Program-made: the position numbers and the translations under genes
Shown here: piece after piece, positions 35,189 to 44,532 of the stretch
Numbering within the stretch: position 1 is the stretch's first letter
Layout of the letters: each line of letters opens with the position of its first letter
Assembly (NCBI GenBank): GCA_017396895.1
Contig: JAFQKN010000074.1
Coordinates: forward strand, 1 to 57,716
Length of the DNA stretch: 57,716 nt
Reading direction: 5' to 3'
From: Clostridia bacterium
GTDB lineage: Bacteria; Bacillota; Clostridia; Oscillospirales; Acutalibacteraceae
The notes under the pieces: generated by a model
The model's input: the letters and a program-made list of their open reading frames with translations, nothing else
Databases searched by the model: none
Told to the model about the DNA's origin: nothing

Positions 35189-36130
35189 ATGAAATTATTA
35201 CCTCTTGCCGCAGGAATCGACACTTCCGAAGCCGCAACCGCCATCAGCGAAGCACTCAGTGACGTAAAAGACACCGTGACGGATCTGCCTGAAAGCGCAT
35301 CCGAGATCGGGGATTATCTGTCGGGTGTTTTTGACGTGATCGCAGAATATGCCATCAGTTACGGCGGAAGATTGCTCGCAGCCATCGTATTGCTGCTCAT
35401 CGGCTTCCGTCTCATCAAGGTGCTGAACAAGAAACTGAGCAGCGCAAAAGCATTCAATAAGATCGAATCGTCCACCAAAAACTTCATGTTCAAAGTGTTC
35501 GATGTTGTTGCCAAGGTGTTTATTGTCATTCTTGCCGCATCCGTCATGGGAGTTCCCATGGCATCGGTGGTTGCCGTGATCGGTTCGGCAGGTCTGGCCA
35601 TCGGCCTTGCATTGGAAGGAAGTCTGGGCAACATTGCAAGCGGTGTCGTGCTCATGGTAACAAAGCCTTTCAAAGAAGGTGACTTCATCATCGTCGGCGG
35701 CAATGACGGCGGCACGGTAGACGATATCGGCATTTTCTACACCTCCATCACAACCCCTGACAATCGCAGGATCGTCTATCCCAACAGTGCCATTGCAGGT
35801 GCAACACTTGTGAACGTGTCGGCTGAAAAACAACGCCGTGTGGATCATGTTTTCACCACCTCTTACAACGCAGACGTAAACAAAGTCAAATCATGCATCG
35901 AAGATGTTATTGCGAAACACGATCTTATCAAGAAAGATCCCGAGCCGTTCGTCCGTCTTTCCAAACACGGCGACAGCGCACTCGAATTCACCGTTCGTGC
36001 ATGGTGCGAAGCGGACGATTACTGGACGGTCTACTTCGATCTGCTTGAACAGGTCAAAGCCGCATTCGATGCCAACGGCATTGAGATCCCCTATCCGCAG
36101 ATGGACGTGCACATTAAAGAAAAAAAGTAA
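35189..36130 (+). CDS. MscS-type mechanosensitive channel
   Basis: The 313-aa protein has an N-terminal acidic amphipathic stretch, then helices at about 62-82, 103-123 and 128-160. The pore helix carries the glycine/alanine pattern IGSAGLAIGLALEGSLGNIASG typical of MscS TM3 (shown in part: GSAGLAIGLALEGSLGN). The beta domain has KPFKEGDFI and VYPNSAI. The length is close to E. coli MscS (286 aa) with an extended start. It releases solutes under osmotic down-shock. ATG 35189 follows AAAGGAGA. Confidence 0.93.
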   Translation: MKLLPLAAGIDTSEAATAISEALSDVKDTVTDLPESASEIGDYLSGVFDVIAEYAISYGGRLLAAIVLLLIGFRLIKVLNKKLSSAKAFNKIESSTKNFMFKVFDVVAKVFIVILAASVMGVPMASVVAVIGSAGLAIGLALEGSLGNIASGVVLMVTKPFKEGDFIIVGGNDGGTVDDIGIFYTSITTPDNRRIVYPNSAIAGATLVNVSAEKQRRVDHVFTTSYNADVNKVKSCIEDVIAKHDLIKKDPEPFVRLSKHGDSALEFTVRAWCEADDYWTVYFDLLEQVKAAFDANGIEIPYPQMDVHIKEKK

Positions 36131-36153
36131 AGTGACATAAAAGGAGAAACAGT

Positions 36154-36636
36154 ATGCTTTTTTACACAAAAGACGGTGAAATTTTCACCCCCGAACGCAT
36201 CAACCCCCAGTTGGCACAGTTGGCCAAAGCCATCATCAAATCCTGCCATCTTGAATTCAAGTACAAGATGAAATCCAACGCGCTCATCAACTGCCAAAAG
36301 GAAGGCAATGTTGAAAAAATGCTCGACACCATGCAGAAATGCCTTGCCAAAAACCGTGCTATGTACGATTCCGACATGACACTTGCAGGCGTTGTGGTTG
36401 CAGAGGTTGACGACGCATTCTTTGCTGATAAGGATGCCGCATTCTTCAAAGACCAATTGCAGGTACTCATTGATTTCGCCGCCATCAACACCGTGGTGGA
36501 ATCGCGTATGTTTGCACTCATGAGTGCCGCCTGCGAGAGAACGTTCAACAAACCCATCAACGAAATGCTGTTCTTCACCAACCAGACCGAAATTCTCGTT
36601 GCGGATGACGAAGACGAAGCCGCTGCCGAAGAATAA
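36154..36636 (+). CDS. Cytosolic protein of unknown function (160 aa)
   Basis: This acidic protein (MLFYTKDGEIFTPERINPQL) is predicted mostly helical and ends in DDEDEAAAEE. I do not recognise a family. There is no signal peptide or membrane segment. It begins 23 bp after the MscS gene with AAAAGGAGAAAC before its ATG, and is the last gene before a bidirectional terminator, so it shares the ABC-MscS transcript. Confidence 0.75.
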   Translation: MLFYTKDGEIFTPERINPQLAQLAKAIIKSCHLEFKYKMKSNALINCQKEGNVEKMLDTMQKCLAKNRAMYDSDMTLAGVVVAEVDDAFFADKDAAFFKDQLQVLIDFAAINTVVESRMFALMSAACERTFNKPINEMLFFTNQTEILVADDEDEAAAEE

Positions 36637-36653
36637 AAACAGCGCAAAAACAC

Positions 36654-36699
36654 GCCCGTATTGCTGCCAAACGGTAAGCAATACGGGCATTTGTTTTTT
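36654..36699. terminator. Bidirectional terminator between convergent genes
   Basis: GCCCGTATTGCT pairs with AGCAATACGGGC (36654-36688) and is followed by ATTTGTTTTTTT. An A-rich stretch on the other side lets it serve the luxR-like gene too. Confidence 0.85.
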
Positions 36700-36703
36700 T
36701 ATT

Positions 36704-38134
36704 TTACTGTTCCTGCAACATACGGTTGACCTTCGTAATCAGTTCAATACGGTTGTGGACGTCCAATTTGCGGTAAATGTTCTTGACGTGATCCTTAACC
36801 GTATGCTCGGAAATGAACAGCCGTTTTGCAATATCGGCGTTGGTACAACCCATACCGAGCAAATCGACCACTTCCCGTTCGCGGTTCGTTAAAACGGCAA
36901 GCGGTGCACGTACCGTCGGCTGTTCCGCCTGTGCCGTTTCGTCTTCTGCCGTTTGCGCAATGCAAACATCCTCACACTCTCCGGCAGTTTCTGCAAAATC
37001 ACGCTTCAATGTATATAACAGCATCGGTTCAAGCGGCAAATAAAGCAGTGCCATTACGATCACGAGAAACAGATACGCCAAATTCAAAAACAGCGGTGCA
37101 TCGCGGAAAATTTCCACGATCACAGAATGCACGATCACCGCCACCATGGCAAGCACAATAATGACGGGTGCTATAAAGCGGCTCGGATATTGCATTCTCA
37201 ACACAACACCGTACAATGGCGCAAGCGAACAGACCGTCATTCCTGCACCCATCAAAAAACAGGCAGGCAGTGCAAGTTGCGGCACGAACAGGGAAACGAA
37301 ATACAGAAGATAGCCGATCGCCGCAAAAATAATAACAAATACAAGCAGATGCAGCGGATGTCTGCCCTTAACCTTATAGATCACAAAAACGGAAACGGCA
37401 AAGACGACACAACCGATATAGAGCAACGATACGCCGTGGGGTGTCTGTGCGGCAACAGCAGGCCCGACCACACCGAGTATGGAACCGAGAAACGCAAGCA
37501 AATAAACACCAGTAAACAGTTTTTTCGGAAAGAGCAACGCATCTTCTTTTTTGGCAAAATGCAGTGCGGCGTTGCACGGCATCGTAAAATAAAACACCGA
37601 CAGCAAAACCAGCATCGCCACCGTAAAGAAACGGAAAACGGAAAACTCAAACTTCACAAAGTCATTCTGCAACACCGCAATTGCCGCATAAGAAACGGGA
37701 TATGCCGCAAACAAATGCATTACGGTCGACTTTTCCGAAAAATAATAAACGATCGTTGCCGTTTCAAAACCGATCATAAAACAACAGCTGAAGCAGTGCA
37801 CGTAGATCAGTCCCGTCAGCACCGATGCCGAAAGCGGCATAAACCAACTCAGCGCGGTCAGCAGAGCGATCACACAGGAGATACGCGAAAACAAGATCAC
37901 CCTGCGCGGCAAAAGCATCATTATGATAATGGAGCACACGTAAGCCGCCACGATGAGAAGCGTGATATTGTCCATGGAGATCGGCAGTGGCACTCGTCCG
38001 TCAATACTCAGCGACGGACCGCAGAAATAAATAAATCCCATCTGCCAAATGGAGAACATAACAAAGCAAATCAATTTCCAAAACGGAAGATCCATTTTCT
38101 CTTTTTCATTTTCGATCTGCAGATTCCGAGTCAA
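36704..38134 (-). CDS. Membrane-embedded LuxR-type transcription regulator
   Basis: The 476-aa protein has about 12 hydrophobic helices (residues about 18-385) followed by an acidic linker and a LuxR/GerE helix-turn-helix at about 413-470: LTNREREVVDLLGMGCTNAD and HTVKDHVKNIYRKLDV. Such MFS-like membrane plus LuxR fusions occur in some Actinobacteria and Clostridia and are thought to sense a ligand or membrane state; the target genes are not known. The start at TTG 38134 fits GAGGTG 8 nt upstream. It is divergent from the dockerin-protein gene, an obvious candidate target. Confidence 0.85.
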   Translation of the reverse strand: MTRNLQIENEKEKMDLPFWKLICFVMFSIWQMGFIYFCGPSLSIDGRVPLPISMDNITLLIVAAYVCSIIIMMLLPRRVILFSRISCVIALLTALSWFMPLSASVLTGLIYVHCFSCCFMIGFETATIVYYFSEKSTVMHLFAAYPVSYAAIAVLQNDFVKFEFSVFRFFTVAMLVLLSVFYFTMPCNAALHFAKKEDALLFPKKLFTGVYLLAFLGSILGVVGPAVAAQTPHGVSLLYIGCVVFAVSVFVIYKVKGRHPLHLLVFVIIFAAIGYLLYFVSLFVPQLALPACFLMGAGMTVCSLAPLYGVVLRMQYPSRFIAPVIIVLAMVAVIVHSVIVEIFRDAPLFLNLAYLFLVIVMALLYLPLEPMLLYTLKRDFAETAGECEDVCIAQTAEDETAQAEQPTVRAPLAVLTNREREVVDLLGMGCTNADIAKRLFISEHTVKDHVKNIYRKLDVHNRIELITKVNRMLQEQ

Positions 38135-38187
38135 TACACAATCACCTCGCTGTCAAAAATATCAACTGCCTTCATCTTAATAAGTGA

Positions 38188-38216
38188 ATTATAGCACAAA
38201 CGGAATCGCTTTGCAA
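38188..38216 (-). promoter_or_regulatory. Promoter for the luxR-like gene
   Basis: On the minus strand TTGCAA (38211-38216) and TATAAT (38188-38193) are 17 bp apart. The region to 38405 also holds a CCCCC-GTTC-GGGGG hairpin near 38324 and no gene. Confidence 0.65.
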
Positions 38217-38405
38217 GCGTCAAAAGCAACAAATATTCCATCGACGAAAAAACACAAGAATATTCAATAGAAAAGTGAAATATCGGCATAATTTAATAAA
38301 AAGTATGGGTGGGGACTGCAATTCCCCCCGTTCGGGGGATACAAAATCAAGAAAAAATCATCTATACTGATCTTACACAACAAACAGAAAGGATGATTCG
38401 GAACC

Positions 38406-41069
38406 ATGAAAAAAACATTTATGATCTTACTGACCGCCGCGTTTCTGCTGTGTGCGTTTGTCTGCTTTGCAAGCGCGTATACGTTGGACACAGGAACGAG
38501 TCTGCCCAAACCCACGCAAGCACCCGAGATCTATTACGTTGCAAACGATGCCAGATCTAGCGGCGACATTGTGAAAGCCTACTATTTCAACACCCAAGAG
38601 ATCGTTGATATGCAACGTGAGATCAGCGTGCTGGGCGAAGAAGCCTTCCTGCAGAAATACGGTCTTGCGATCGACACCTCGGAAGAATCGTACGACTACG
38701 CCTCCATTGATTATTACATTCAGTTTGCATGGTCGTTTGACAACGTCAACTGGATCAACGCCGGTGACTACGAGGAAGAAAACGACACCTCCTGGCTGCC
38801 GTCTTCCGTTTACGATTATGAAAAGGAACAGTATACCTACGTCAATCTTCCCAATTCGGACAATACTTACAATTGGTTTGATGATATTACCGTGCTCAAT
38901 CTCACCGGTCTCATTGAATGGTATTATGAAGGTTACCATGCCCAACTGGCAAGCAATATGACGCAGGGCAACGCTTTCCGCATCAACGCAAACGATGAAG
39001 ATACGGGTTACAGCATCAACTTCAACAACAAAACGCTCTACGTCAAGGCAAGATACCGTGCATGGTACTACACAAGCGTAGGCGGAAACCGTGCATACAA
39101 CGTCTTTTATTCCCCGTGGTCGGACGTCGTGTCCTACAACAACGGCACAAAGGGTCTGACCTATGAGATGCCGACACGCGGCAATCTGACCGCCGCCCCC
39201 GCGATCGAACACATCCGCACACGCACCTATAACAATGAAAGTTTTACTTACTATGTTTCGGTGGATCTTCCCGATACGCTTAAAAAAGCCGCGGCAGCCG
39301 CCGACGCCGCCTATTCCGACCATGACGATACCTTTGAGATCTTCACCGACGACGATTACTATTGGTACAGATACATCTGCTTTGAGTTCAAGGTCAACGA
39401 CGGGCAGTGGTATGAATACACCACGCAGTGGCCCGGCTACACCACCGAAGATTTCTCAAACCAGTACCTGACCGAATTCTTTGAGGACGAAGGCATTGTT
39501 TACGAACAGGGCGATACGGTGTATCTGCGTGCACGCATGATGATCGGTGATTATTCCTACAACGATTACGGCAGAGAACCCAACGCCGACACCTATTGGG
39601 TTTCTGCGTATTCCGATCCCATCGTCATTCCTTTGGACGGCTATTACAGAATCCGCTATTACCTCAATTCCGGCGATTTTGACTACGGTGCCGACATTGT
39701 GGATCAGTTTACGGAAGAATCCACTCTTGTGATCGACCTGACGGCAGAAGATTACATTCCCTCCCGTTACGGTTACAAATTTGAGGGCTGGTACACCACG
39801 GAAGATTTCCGTGACGGAACGAAAGTGACGAGCATCGACACCTCTGCCGAAAAGAACCACACCCTGTATGCCAGATGGTCCGCGACCGAATACATAGTGA
39901 CCTACGTAAACGGCACCAAACGCTATGTTTCCAACTCCAACCGTACGCTCGTGACCACGTATATGGACGATGAAACATTGAGAGAACCATCCTGCTCGGG
40001 ACTTGAATTCCTCGGCTTCTACACAACGCCCGATTTCAAAGCAGGCACCGAGATCACGGCTATCCGGTGTTCCGAACTGACGGGTGATCTGACACTCTAT
40101 CTGAAATGGAATCTGCCCACCTACACCGTCACGTATGTGCTCAACGGCGGCACCAATGCCGCAGGCAATCCGACCTCTTTTACCGTAGATATTGACGATG
40201 AAGAGAATTACATCAACATCAAAGCCCCCACCAAGACGGGTATGCTGTTTGACGGCTGGTTCTATTACGACGATTTCACGGGTGCACTCACCAAAACCGA
40301 CAACGGTTATAATATGCACCGCTACGGTCATAACATCACCCTGTATGCAAAGTGGATCAAAGGCAGATATGCTTTGCATTACGTGCAACCCGCGGCATTG
40401 GAAAGTGTTTACAATCCCAATCCGGGCGAATATACCTACGGCGATACGGTAACCTTGCGCGAACTGTCCCACACGGGCTATGTCTTTGACGGATGGTACA
40501 GTGATGCCGCATTCACCACCGCCGCCGTACCCGTCACAGCCACCGATGAGGGTGAAAAGACCTTCTATGCAAAATGGACGGAAAACACGTATACTATTAC
40601 TTATGTCCACGACACCATTGCCGAACTGGCACCGCCCGCAGAAAAGATCAACAACGCAAACCCCTCAACAAGGCTCTATTCGCAGAAAGTGACCCTCACG
40701 GCTCCCTACACGGGCGACGGCATCTTTGAATTCATGGGCTGGTACAACAACGTCAATTTCCAGGGTGAAAAGGTCACGGAGATCCCCGGAAACCGCGCCG
40801 AACACAACACCGTATATGCAAAATGGTTCGTCTATCAGTGGGGAGATGTAAATCTCGACGGTTTTGTAACCACTGCGGATGCAAGAATCGCACTTCGCCA
40901 CGCGGTCAGTCTTGAAACGGTTGAAGGCAACGCATTTTATTGGGGCGATATGACCATGGACGGAAAGATCGGCGTTGACGATGCAAGAATCATTCTGCGT
41001 ATGTCGGTCAGCCTTGACACGGTTGAATCGCTCAATCTCCCCGAATTGCCGCCCGCGCTGAAAAAATAA
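38406..41069 (+). CDS. Secreted protein with InlB_B-type repeats and type I dockerin
   Basis: The 887-aa protein has a signal peptide (residues 1-24). A long N-terminal part (about 30-410) is rich in Tyr, Asp and Trp, with two similar segments containing IQFAWSFDNVNW and CFEFKVNDGQW. At about 415-810 there are five or six Listeria-Bacteroides (InlB_B / flg_new) repeats, each ending in a GYKFEGWY...LYARW pattern. The C-terminus (about 814-880) is a dockerin: WGDVNLDGFVTTADARIALR and WGDMTMDGKIGVDDARIILR, two calcium-loop units. It would be exported and either attach to a cohesin or fold alone. No cohesin gene is in the window. Confidence 0.88.
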   Translation: MKKTFMILLTAAFLLCAFVCFASAYTLDTGTSLPKPTQAPEIYYVANDARSSGDIVKAYYFNTQEIVDMQREISVLGEEAFLQKYGLAIDTSEESYDYASIDYYIQFAWSFDNVNWINAGDYEEENDTSWLPSSVYDYEKEQYTYVNLPNSDNTYNWFDDITVLNLTGLIEWYYEGYHAQLASNMTQGNAFRINANDEDTGYSINFNNKTLYVKARYRAWYYTSVGGNRAYNVFYSPWSDVVSYNNGTKGLTYEMPTRGNLTAAPAIEHIRTRTYNNESFTYYVSVDLPDTLKKAAAAADAAYSDHDDTFEIFTDDDYYWYRYICFEFKVNDGQWYEYTTQWPGYTTEDFSNQYLTEFFEDEGIVYEQGDTVYLRARMMIGDYSYNDYGREPNADTYWVSAYSDPIVIPLDGYYRIRYYLNSGDFDYGADIVDQFTEESTLVIDLTAEDYIPSRYGYKFEGWYTTEDFRDGTKVTSIDTSAEKNHTLYARWSATEYIVTYVNGTKRYVSNSNRTLVTTYMDDETLREPSCSGLEFLGFYTTPDFKAGTEITAIRCSELTGDLTLYLKWNLPTYTVTYVLNGGTNAAGNPTSFTVDIDDEENYINIKAPTKTGMLFDGWFYYDDFTGALTKTDNGYNMHRYGHNITLYAKWIKGRYALHYVQPAALESVYNPNPGEYTYGDTVTLRELSHTGYVFDGWYSDAAFTTAAVPVTATDEGEKTFYAKWTENTYTITYVHDTIAELAPPAEKINNANPSTRLYSQKVTLTAPYTGDGIFEFMGWYNNVNFQGEKVTEIPGNRAEHNTVYAKWFVYQWGDVNLDGFVTTADARIALRHAVSLETVEGNAFYWGDMTMDGKIGVDDARIILRMSVSLDTVESLNLPELPPALKK

Positions 41070-41108
41070 GTGCATCCTGCTCACAAATGCTCGGAACGGG
41101 GGTGTTGT

Positions 41109-41441
41109 ATGCGCCGTTTTTATAAAAACGTACAAGCAGATGTAAACAAGAAACGTCTGTTTTATGTCTGTCCGATCTGTAAACAGAAATATCATTCCGC
41201 ACTCCTGCCGTTTTATTTCAAAGGAACAACCGATCAAAAACGCGACGATCACGGCAGGAACATGGCCGCACAACTCGCCGTCAATAAATGCACAGCCTTT
41301 GCGGTACGCAGATTTTCTTTGCGCTTCAACCGCTGTACCGTTTGCGGCGAGTGGGTGTGCGACAAGTGTTTTCTTTCAAAAGAGGAAAACGATATCTGTA
41401 AATACTGCAAATCCGGTCCGTGTGAACGGACAGAAGACTGA
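41109..41441 (+). CDS. Small cysteine-rich (zinc-ribbon) protein
   Basis: The 110-aa protein starts at ATG 41109 after a GGGGGTG site. It has CxxC motifs in VCPICKQK (about 17-22), CTVCGEWVCDKC (about 75-86) and CKYCKSGPC (about 97-105), enough for two zinc sites. It is basic with no membrane segment. I do not recognise a family. The next gene begins 12 bp downstream and also has zinc ribbons, so the two may function together. Confidence 0.7.
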   Translation: MRRFYKNVQADVNKKRLFYVCPICKQKYHSALLPFYFKGTTDQKRDDHGRNMAAQLAVNKCTAFAVRRFSLRFNRCTVCGEWVCDKCFLSKEENDICKYCKSGPCERTED

Positions 41442-41453
41442 GGAGGTATTGAA

Positions 41454-42311
41454 ATGGGCTTTTTAGAAAGAGCGATCCGCCGTGGCATCAGTCAGGGAAT
41501 CGGGAATGCAATCGGCAGTGCCGTACAACAGGCGATCGAGCCTGCCGCATCCCAACTGGCCAACAAGGCCGCACAGCATCTGGATCAGGCCGCACAATCG
41601 GCAACGCAATCCGCCGCACAAACAGCGGCTCCCGTCGGCGGTCTGCAGGGAGCGTTTGCAAATCTTGAACGCGCCGCGCAGGAATATACCACGCAAATGA
41701 GCAAAAACATGAAAATCTGTTCTTCCTGCGGCGAGGCAACCACGGCAGACAAGACATTCTGTCCGTCCTGCGGTGCACAGTTACCCGAGCAGACGGTTGC
41801 CCAAGGTGCACTGTGCCCGTCCTGCGGTAAACAGAACACGCTCGGCGCAAAATTCTGCGAAGATTGCGGAACCAAACTGCCTGCGACCGTACAGAATGAG
41901 CAAATGCAACAGGCAAACGATGCCGCCGTGCTTGCCGCATGGAATGAAAAACTTTCCGCCTATCCGCAATGGATCTGCGGCGGTACGGACTACTGCATAG
42001 ATGATATGGACGGCTATTGTATATTCTGTGCAACTTTCGATTCCTACGCATCCGCACAGCAGGCAATCTCGCAATACCGTTCCCTGCTGTTGCAAAGCGG
42101 GTTCACGCAGGCAGGTAAATATCCGAGTGCCGAGCATCTTTACAAAAAAGAAAACGGAATTTGCTGTCACGTTGACACCGAGCATTGCTTTGAAGGGGAT
42201 CCGAACCGACCGAGCATCTGTTTCAGCAATGATGAACCGACCGGAGGATTTGAATACAAAGAGCCCGAACCGAAAAAACCGACTTCATTCAGAGATCTGT
42301 TCGGTTTCTGA
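41454..42311 (+). CDS. Double zinc-ribbon protein with amphipathic N-terminus
   Basis: The 285-aa protein begins with an Ala/Gln-rich helical segment (residues 1-65). Two zinc ribbons follow: CSSCGEATTADKTFCPSCGA (about 87-106) and CPSCGKQNTLGAKFCEDCGT (about 121-140). The C-terminal 120 residues form an unassigned alpha+beta domain with several Cys and Trp. The ATG follows GAGGAGG. Proteins with such ribbons often act as cytosolic adaptors or precede membrane domains; the role here is unknown. Confidence 0.75.
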   Translation: MGFLERAIRRGISQGIGNAIGSAVQQAIEPAASQLANKAAQHLDQAAQSATQSAAQTAAPVGGLQGAFANLERAAQEYTTQMSKNMKICSSCGEATTADKTFCPSCGAQLPEQTVAQGALCPSCGKQNTLGAKFCEDCGTKLPATVQNEQMQQANDAAVLAAWNEKLSAYPQWICGGTDYCIDDMDGYCIFCATFDSYASAQQAISQYRSLLLQSGFTQAGKYPSAEHLYKKENGICCHVDTEHCFEGDPNRPSICFSNDEPTGGFEYKEPEPKKPTSFRDLFGF

Positions 42312-42345
42312 AAGATTCCGAAAAACAAAAAAGGAGGAATCAACA

Positions 42346-43068
42346 ATGAAAAAATTCGCTATATTTATCTTCATGATGCTTCTTGTGCTGCTTCTTGTTT
42401 CGTGCGGAAGTGAAGCCGATCCCACATCCCCGTCGAACGGTGAAGATGCAACTTTGGATGTCATGCAGGCTGTCGATGATGCACTGCAGGAAGCCGAAGA
42501 ATTCAATTCTTTCAGTGAAGAAGCGGTCGCATATTACTTTGAAAAAGCCGCAGGGCTTCAATTGGAGAATGTAAAGCCCGATTGGGACTACACGGTGGGT
42601 GCATACTCCGCTTATGCGGATTCACCGGAATCCGGATACGGACACGGTGTGATTGCATTCACAAAAGCGGACGGAGAAGTCTCGGATGAACTTTACGACG
42701 CGTGGCTTAACAAGGTTTTCAATGCAACCGCCGCCGTTTCGCAGGACGGTTTCAACTGCATCGGATATGAATTTGCCTCCGACGGTGAAGACGCACTTGC
42801 GCAAACAACTCTTGAAGAAGCAATAGGCGGTTTTATGAGTGGTTGGGCATTCCGTTACAATGACAAAATGATGGTCGTTTACGTGGACAGAGAATACGAC
42901 AACGACAAAGAAAGTGAAATCGGTTCCTTGTTTTTCTATGACGGCGTAAGCATTGACATCGGTGTCGGCCTGCAAAAAAGCTGGAGTGACACAATGGACG
43001 AAGCCGAACAATATTTCGAAGAAAACGCAGACGAAATCAGCGACGCACTCAGCGACTACCTCAGTTAA
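42346..43068 (+). CDS. Lipoprotein of unknown function
   Basis: The 240-aa protein starts at ATG 42346 after AAAAGGAGGAATC. It has a lipoprotein signal ending LLLVSCGSEAD (lipobox LVSC, Cys20). The mature part is acidic, predicted alpha+beta, without a motif I recognise. It stands 34 bp after the zinc-ribbon gene and 56 bp before a zinc-ribbon membrane gene, so it is likely part of the same cluster. Confidence 0.75.
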   Translation: MKKFAIFIFMMLLVLLLVSCGSEADPTSPSNGEDATLDVMQAVDDALQEAEEFNSFSEEAVAYYFEKAAGLQLENVKPDWDYTVGAYSAYADSPESGYGHGVIAFTKADGEVSDELYDAWLNKVFNATAAVSQDGFNCIGYEFASDGEDALAQTTLEEAIGGFMSGWAFRYNDKMMVVYVDREYDNDKESEIGSLFFYDGVSIDIGVGLQKSWSDTMDEAEQYFEENADEISDALSDYLS

Positions 43069-43124
43069 GGGGACGAACAGAATCCGAATCGATACACAAA
43101 AAAAGAAAAAAGGAGGAACACGCA

Positions 43125-43607
43125 ATGACAACCTGCAGCAATTGTAATGCCCAAGTACAGGAAGAACTTGCCTTTTGTCCGCAATGCGGTACGGCGGTCA
43201 ATGCATCGGAAGCGGCAACACCCGCACAGTCCGAAGCAAATGCATCCGCTGATCTTTCCCAGAAACTCTCAGTTCTCAACAACACCGCTGACACCACGGA
43301 AGAATACGACGTACAGGACATTGAAAAAAATAAAATTATGGCGGTATTGGCATATATTATTTTCTTAATTCCGCTTATCGCAGCCAAGGATTCCCCCTTT
43401 GCAAGATTTCACACCAATCAAGGTCTGATTATATTTATTGCCGCGCTTATCTCGTCCGTTGCGGCGATCATTCCCATAATCGGCTGGATTCTTGCCCCCA
43501 TCATCGGTGTAGCCGTCACGGTTCTGGCTGTTATCGGTATCATCAACGCACTGGGCGGCAAAGCAAAAGAACTGCCTATTGTCGGAAAATTCAAGATTCT
43601 CAAATAA
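43125..43607 (+). CDS. Zinc-ribbon plus membrane domain protein (DUF4870/Tic20-like)
   Basis: The 160-aa protein opens with a zinc ribbon CSNCNAQVQEELAFCPQCGT (residues 4-23), then a polar linker. Residues 68-155 contain three hydrophobic helices and the segment SPFARFHTNQGLIIF, which matches the short membrane domain called DUF4870. The function of that family is not known. The ATG follows AAAAGGAGGAAC. It ends 20 bp before a strong terminator, closing the cluster. Confidence 0.82.
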   Translation: MTTCSNCNAQVQEELAFCPQCGTAVNASEAATPAQSEANASADLSQKLSVLNNTADTTEEYDVQDIEKNKIMAVLAYIIFLIPLIAAKDSPFARFHTNQGLIIFIAALISSVAAIIPIIGWILAPIIGVAVTVLAVIGIINALGGKAKELPIVGKFKILK

Positions 43608-43626
43608 CCCATCCTTTCTAAAAAAG

Positions 43627-43669
43627 GGATGCATGGCACCGTTCAGACGGGAGTCATGCATCCTTTTTT
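43627..43669. terminator. Terminator between convergent genes
   Basis: GGATGCATG (43627-43635) and CATGCATCC (43655-43663) pair and are followed by TTTTTTAT. The run AAAAAAGG before the stem allows use on the minus strand. Confidence 0.8.
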
Positions 43670-44381
43670 ATATTTTTATAACCGCCGTGTGCGGACGGTG
43701 ATCGGAGACCACCCATGCGGGAATATCCGCGCACAGCACATCTATGGACTTGCTCACAAAAATATAGTCGATCTTTTTTTGCGGTTGATCCGACGGAAAA
43801 CTGCAAAGCGGTTGCGTGAACCGTTCGGCAGCATCCTGCAGACATTCACGGATGGGGGTAAGCACACGGTCCTCGGGGCATACATTGAAATCCCCCATCA
43901 GAACCAGTTTTTCATCCCCCAAATGCGCACAAACGGTTTTCACGGCGTTTTTCTGTTCGCTTCCATTGAGACCGAAGTGTGTGACAAGTACGGTCAGACC
44001 GCCGGCAACATCGATTTTTGCTTTCAGCAGACAGCGTGTTTCAAAACCGCTGCCGATGCGGATCGGCGGATCGGGAATGGGAACGGTTTCAGCCGACAGG
44101 ATCGGATACCGTGAAAGCAGTGCATTCCCGTAAGGATTGTTTCCGCCCACATCAATGGCTTTGGCAAAATAACAATAAAATCCTGTTTTTTCGGCGAGGA
44201 TCTGCGCCTGCGCCTGATAATCATCCCGTTCGCCGTCACCGCGCACCTCATTCAGGCCTATGATATCGGCTCCGCTTTGCGTGATCACTTGGGCAAAACG
44301 GTCAAAATCAATGCGTTTCTCCTTATACAGTTCACAATGCAGAATATTAAAACTCATTATTTTTAATTGCACGGACAACAA
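43668..44381 (-). CDS. Endonuclease/exonuclease/phosphatase family hydrolase
   Basis: The 237-aa protein has the EEP motifs in order: MSFNILHCE (about 9-17), IIGLNEVRG (metal Glu about 44), LVTHFGLNG (about 132), LMGDFNVCPED (about 159) and VSDHRPHTAVI (about 225). This fold includes DNase I, exonuclease III and sphingomyelinases; the substrate here is not clear, and no signal peptide is present. The start is a TTG at 44381 or 44378 after GGGGG; the ATG at 44357 would remove 8 residues but lacks a ribosome site. Confidence 0.85.
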   Translation of the reverse strand: MLSVQLKIMSFNILHCELYKEKRIDFDRFAQVITQSGADIIGLNEVRGDGERDDYQAQAQILAEKTGFYCYFAKAIDVGGNNPYGNALLSRYPILSAETVPIPDPPIRIGSGFETRCLLKAKIDVAGGLTVLVTHFGLNGSEQKNAVKTVCAHLGDEKLVLMGDFNVCPEDRVLTPIRECLQDAAERFTQPLCSFPSDQPQKKIDYIFVSKSIDVLCADIPAWVVSDHRPHTAVIKI

Positions 44382-44471
44382 CCCCCTTTTTTTCTATTCT
44401 ATCAATTCATTTGCACAAAAACAAGATTCATTTTTCGTGTTTTTCAACAAATTTTGCAAGCGTTTTTTTTC

Positions 44472-44500
44472 TTGCATTATTGACGGCGATATGATAAAAT
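44472..44500 (+). promoter_or_regulatory. Promoter for the second GPH symporter
   Basis: TTGCAT (44472-44477) and TAAAAT (44495-44500) are 17 bp apart. Confidence 0.55.
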
Positions 44501-44532
44501 GTAACGTACATTATCAGACAGGAGGGAATACA

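Noticed and set aside
37127-38194. Plus-strand frame of 355 aa
   Set aside because: It is antisense to the membrane LuxR gene; composition rich in His, Arg, Asn and Lys, with no ribosome site.
38320-38340. CCCCC-GTTC-GGGGG hairpin before the dockerin gene as a terminator
   Set aside because: No T-tract follows on either strand, so it may only be leader structure.
39456-40610. Minus-strand frame of 384 aa
   Set aside because: Antisense to the repeat region of the dockerin protein; open by codon bias.
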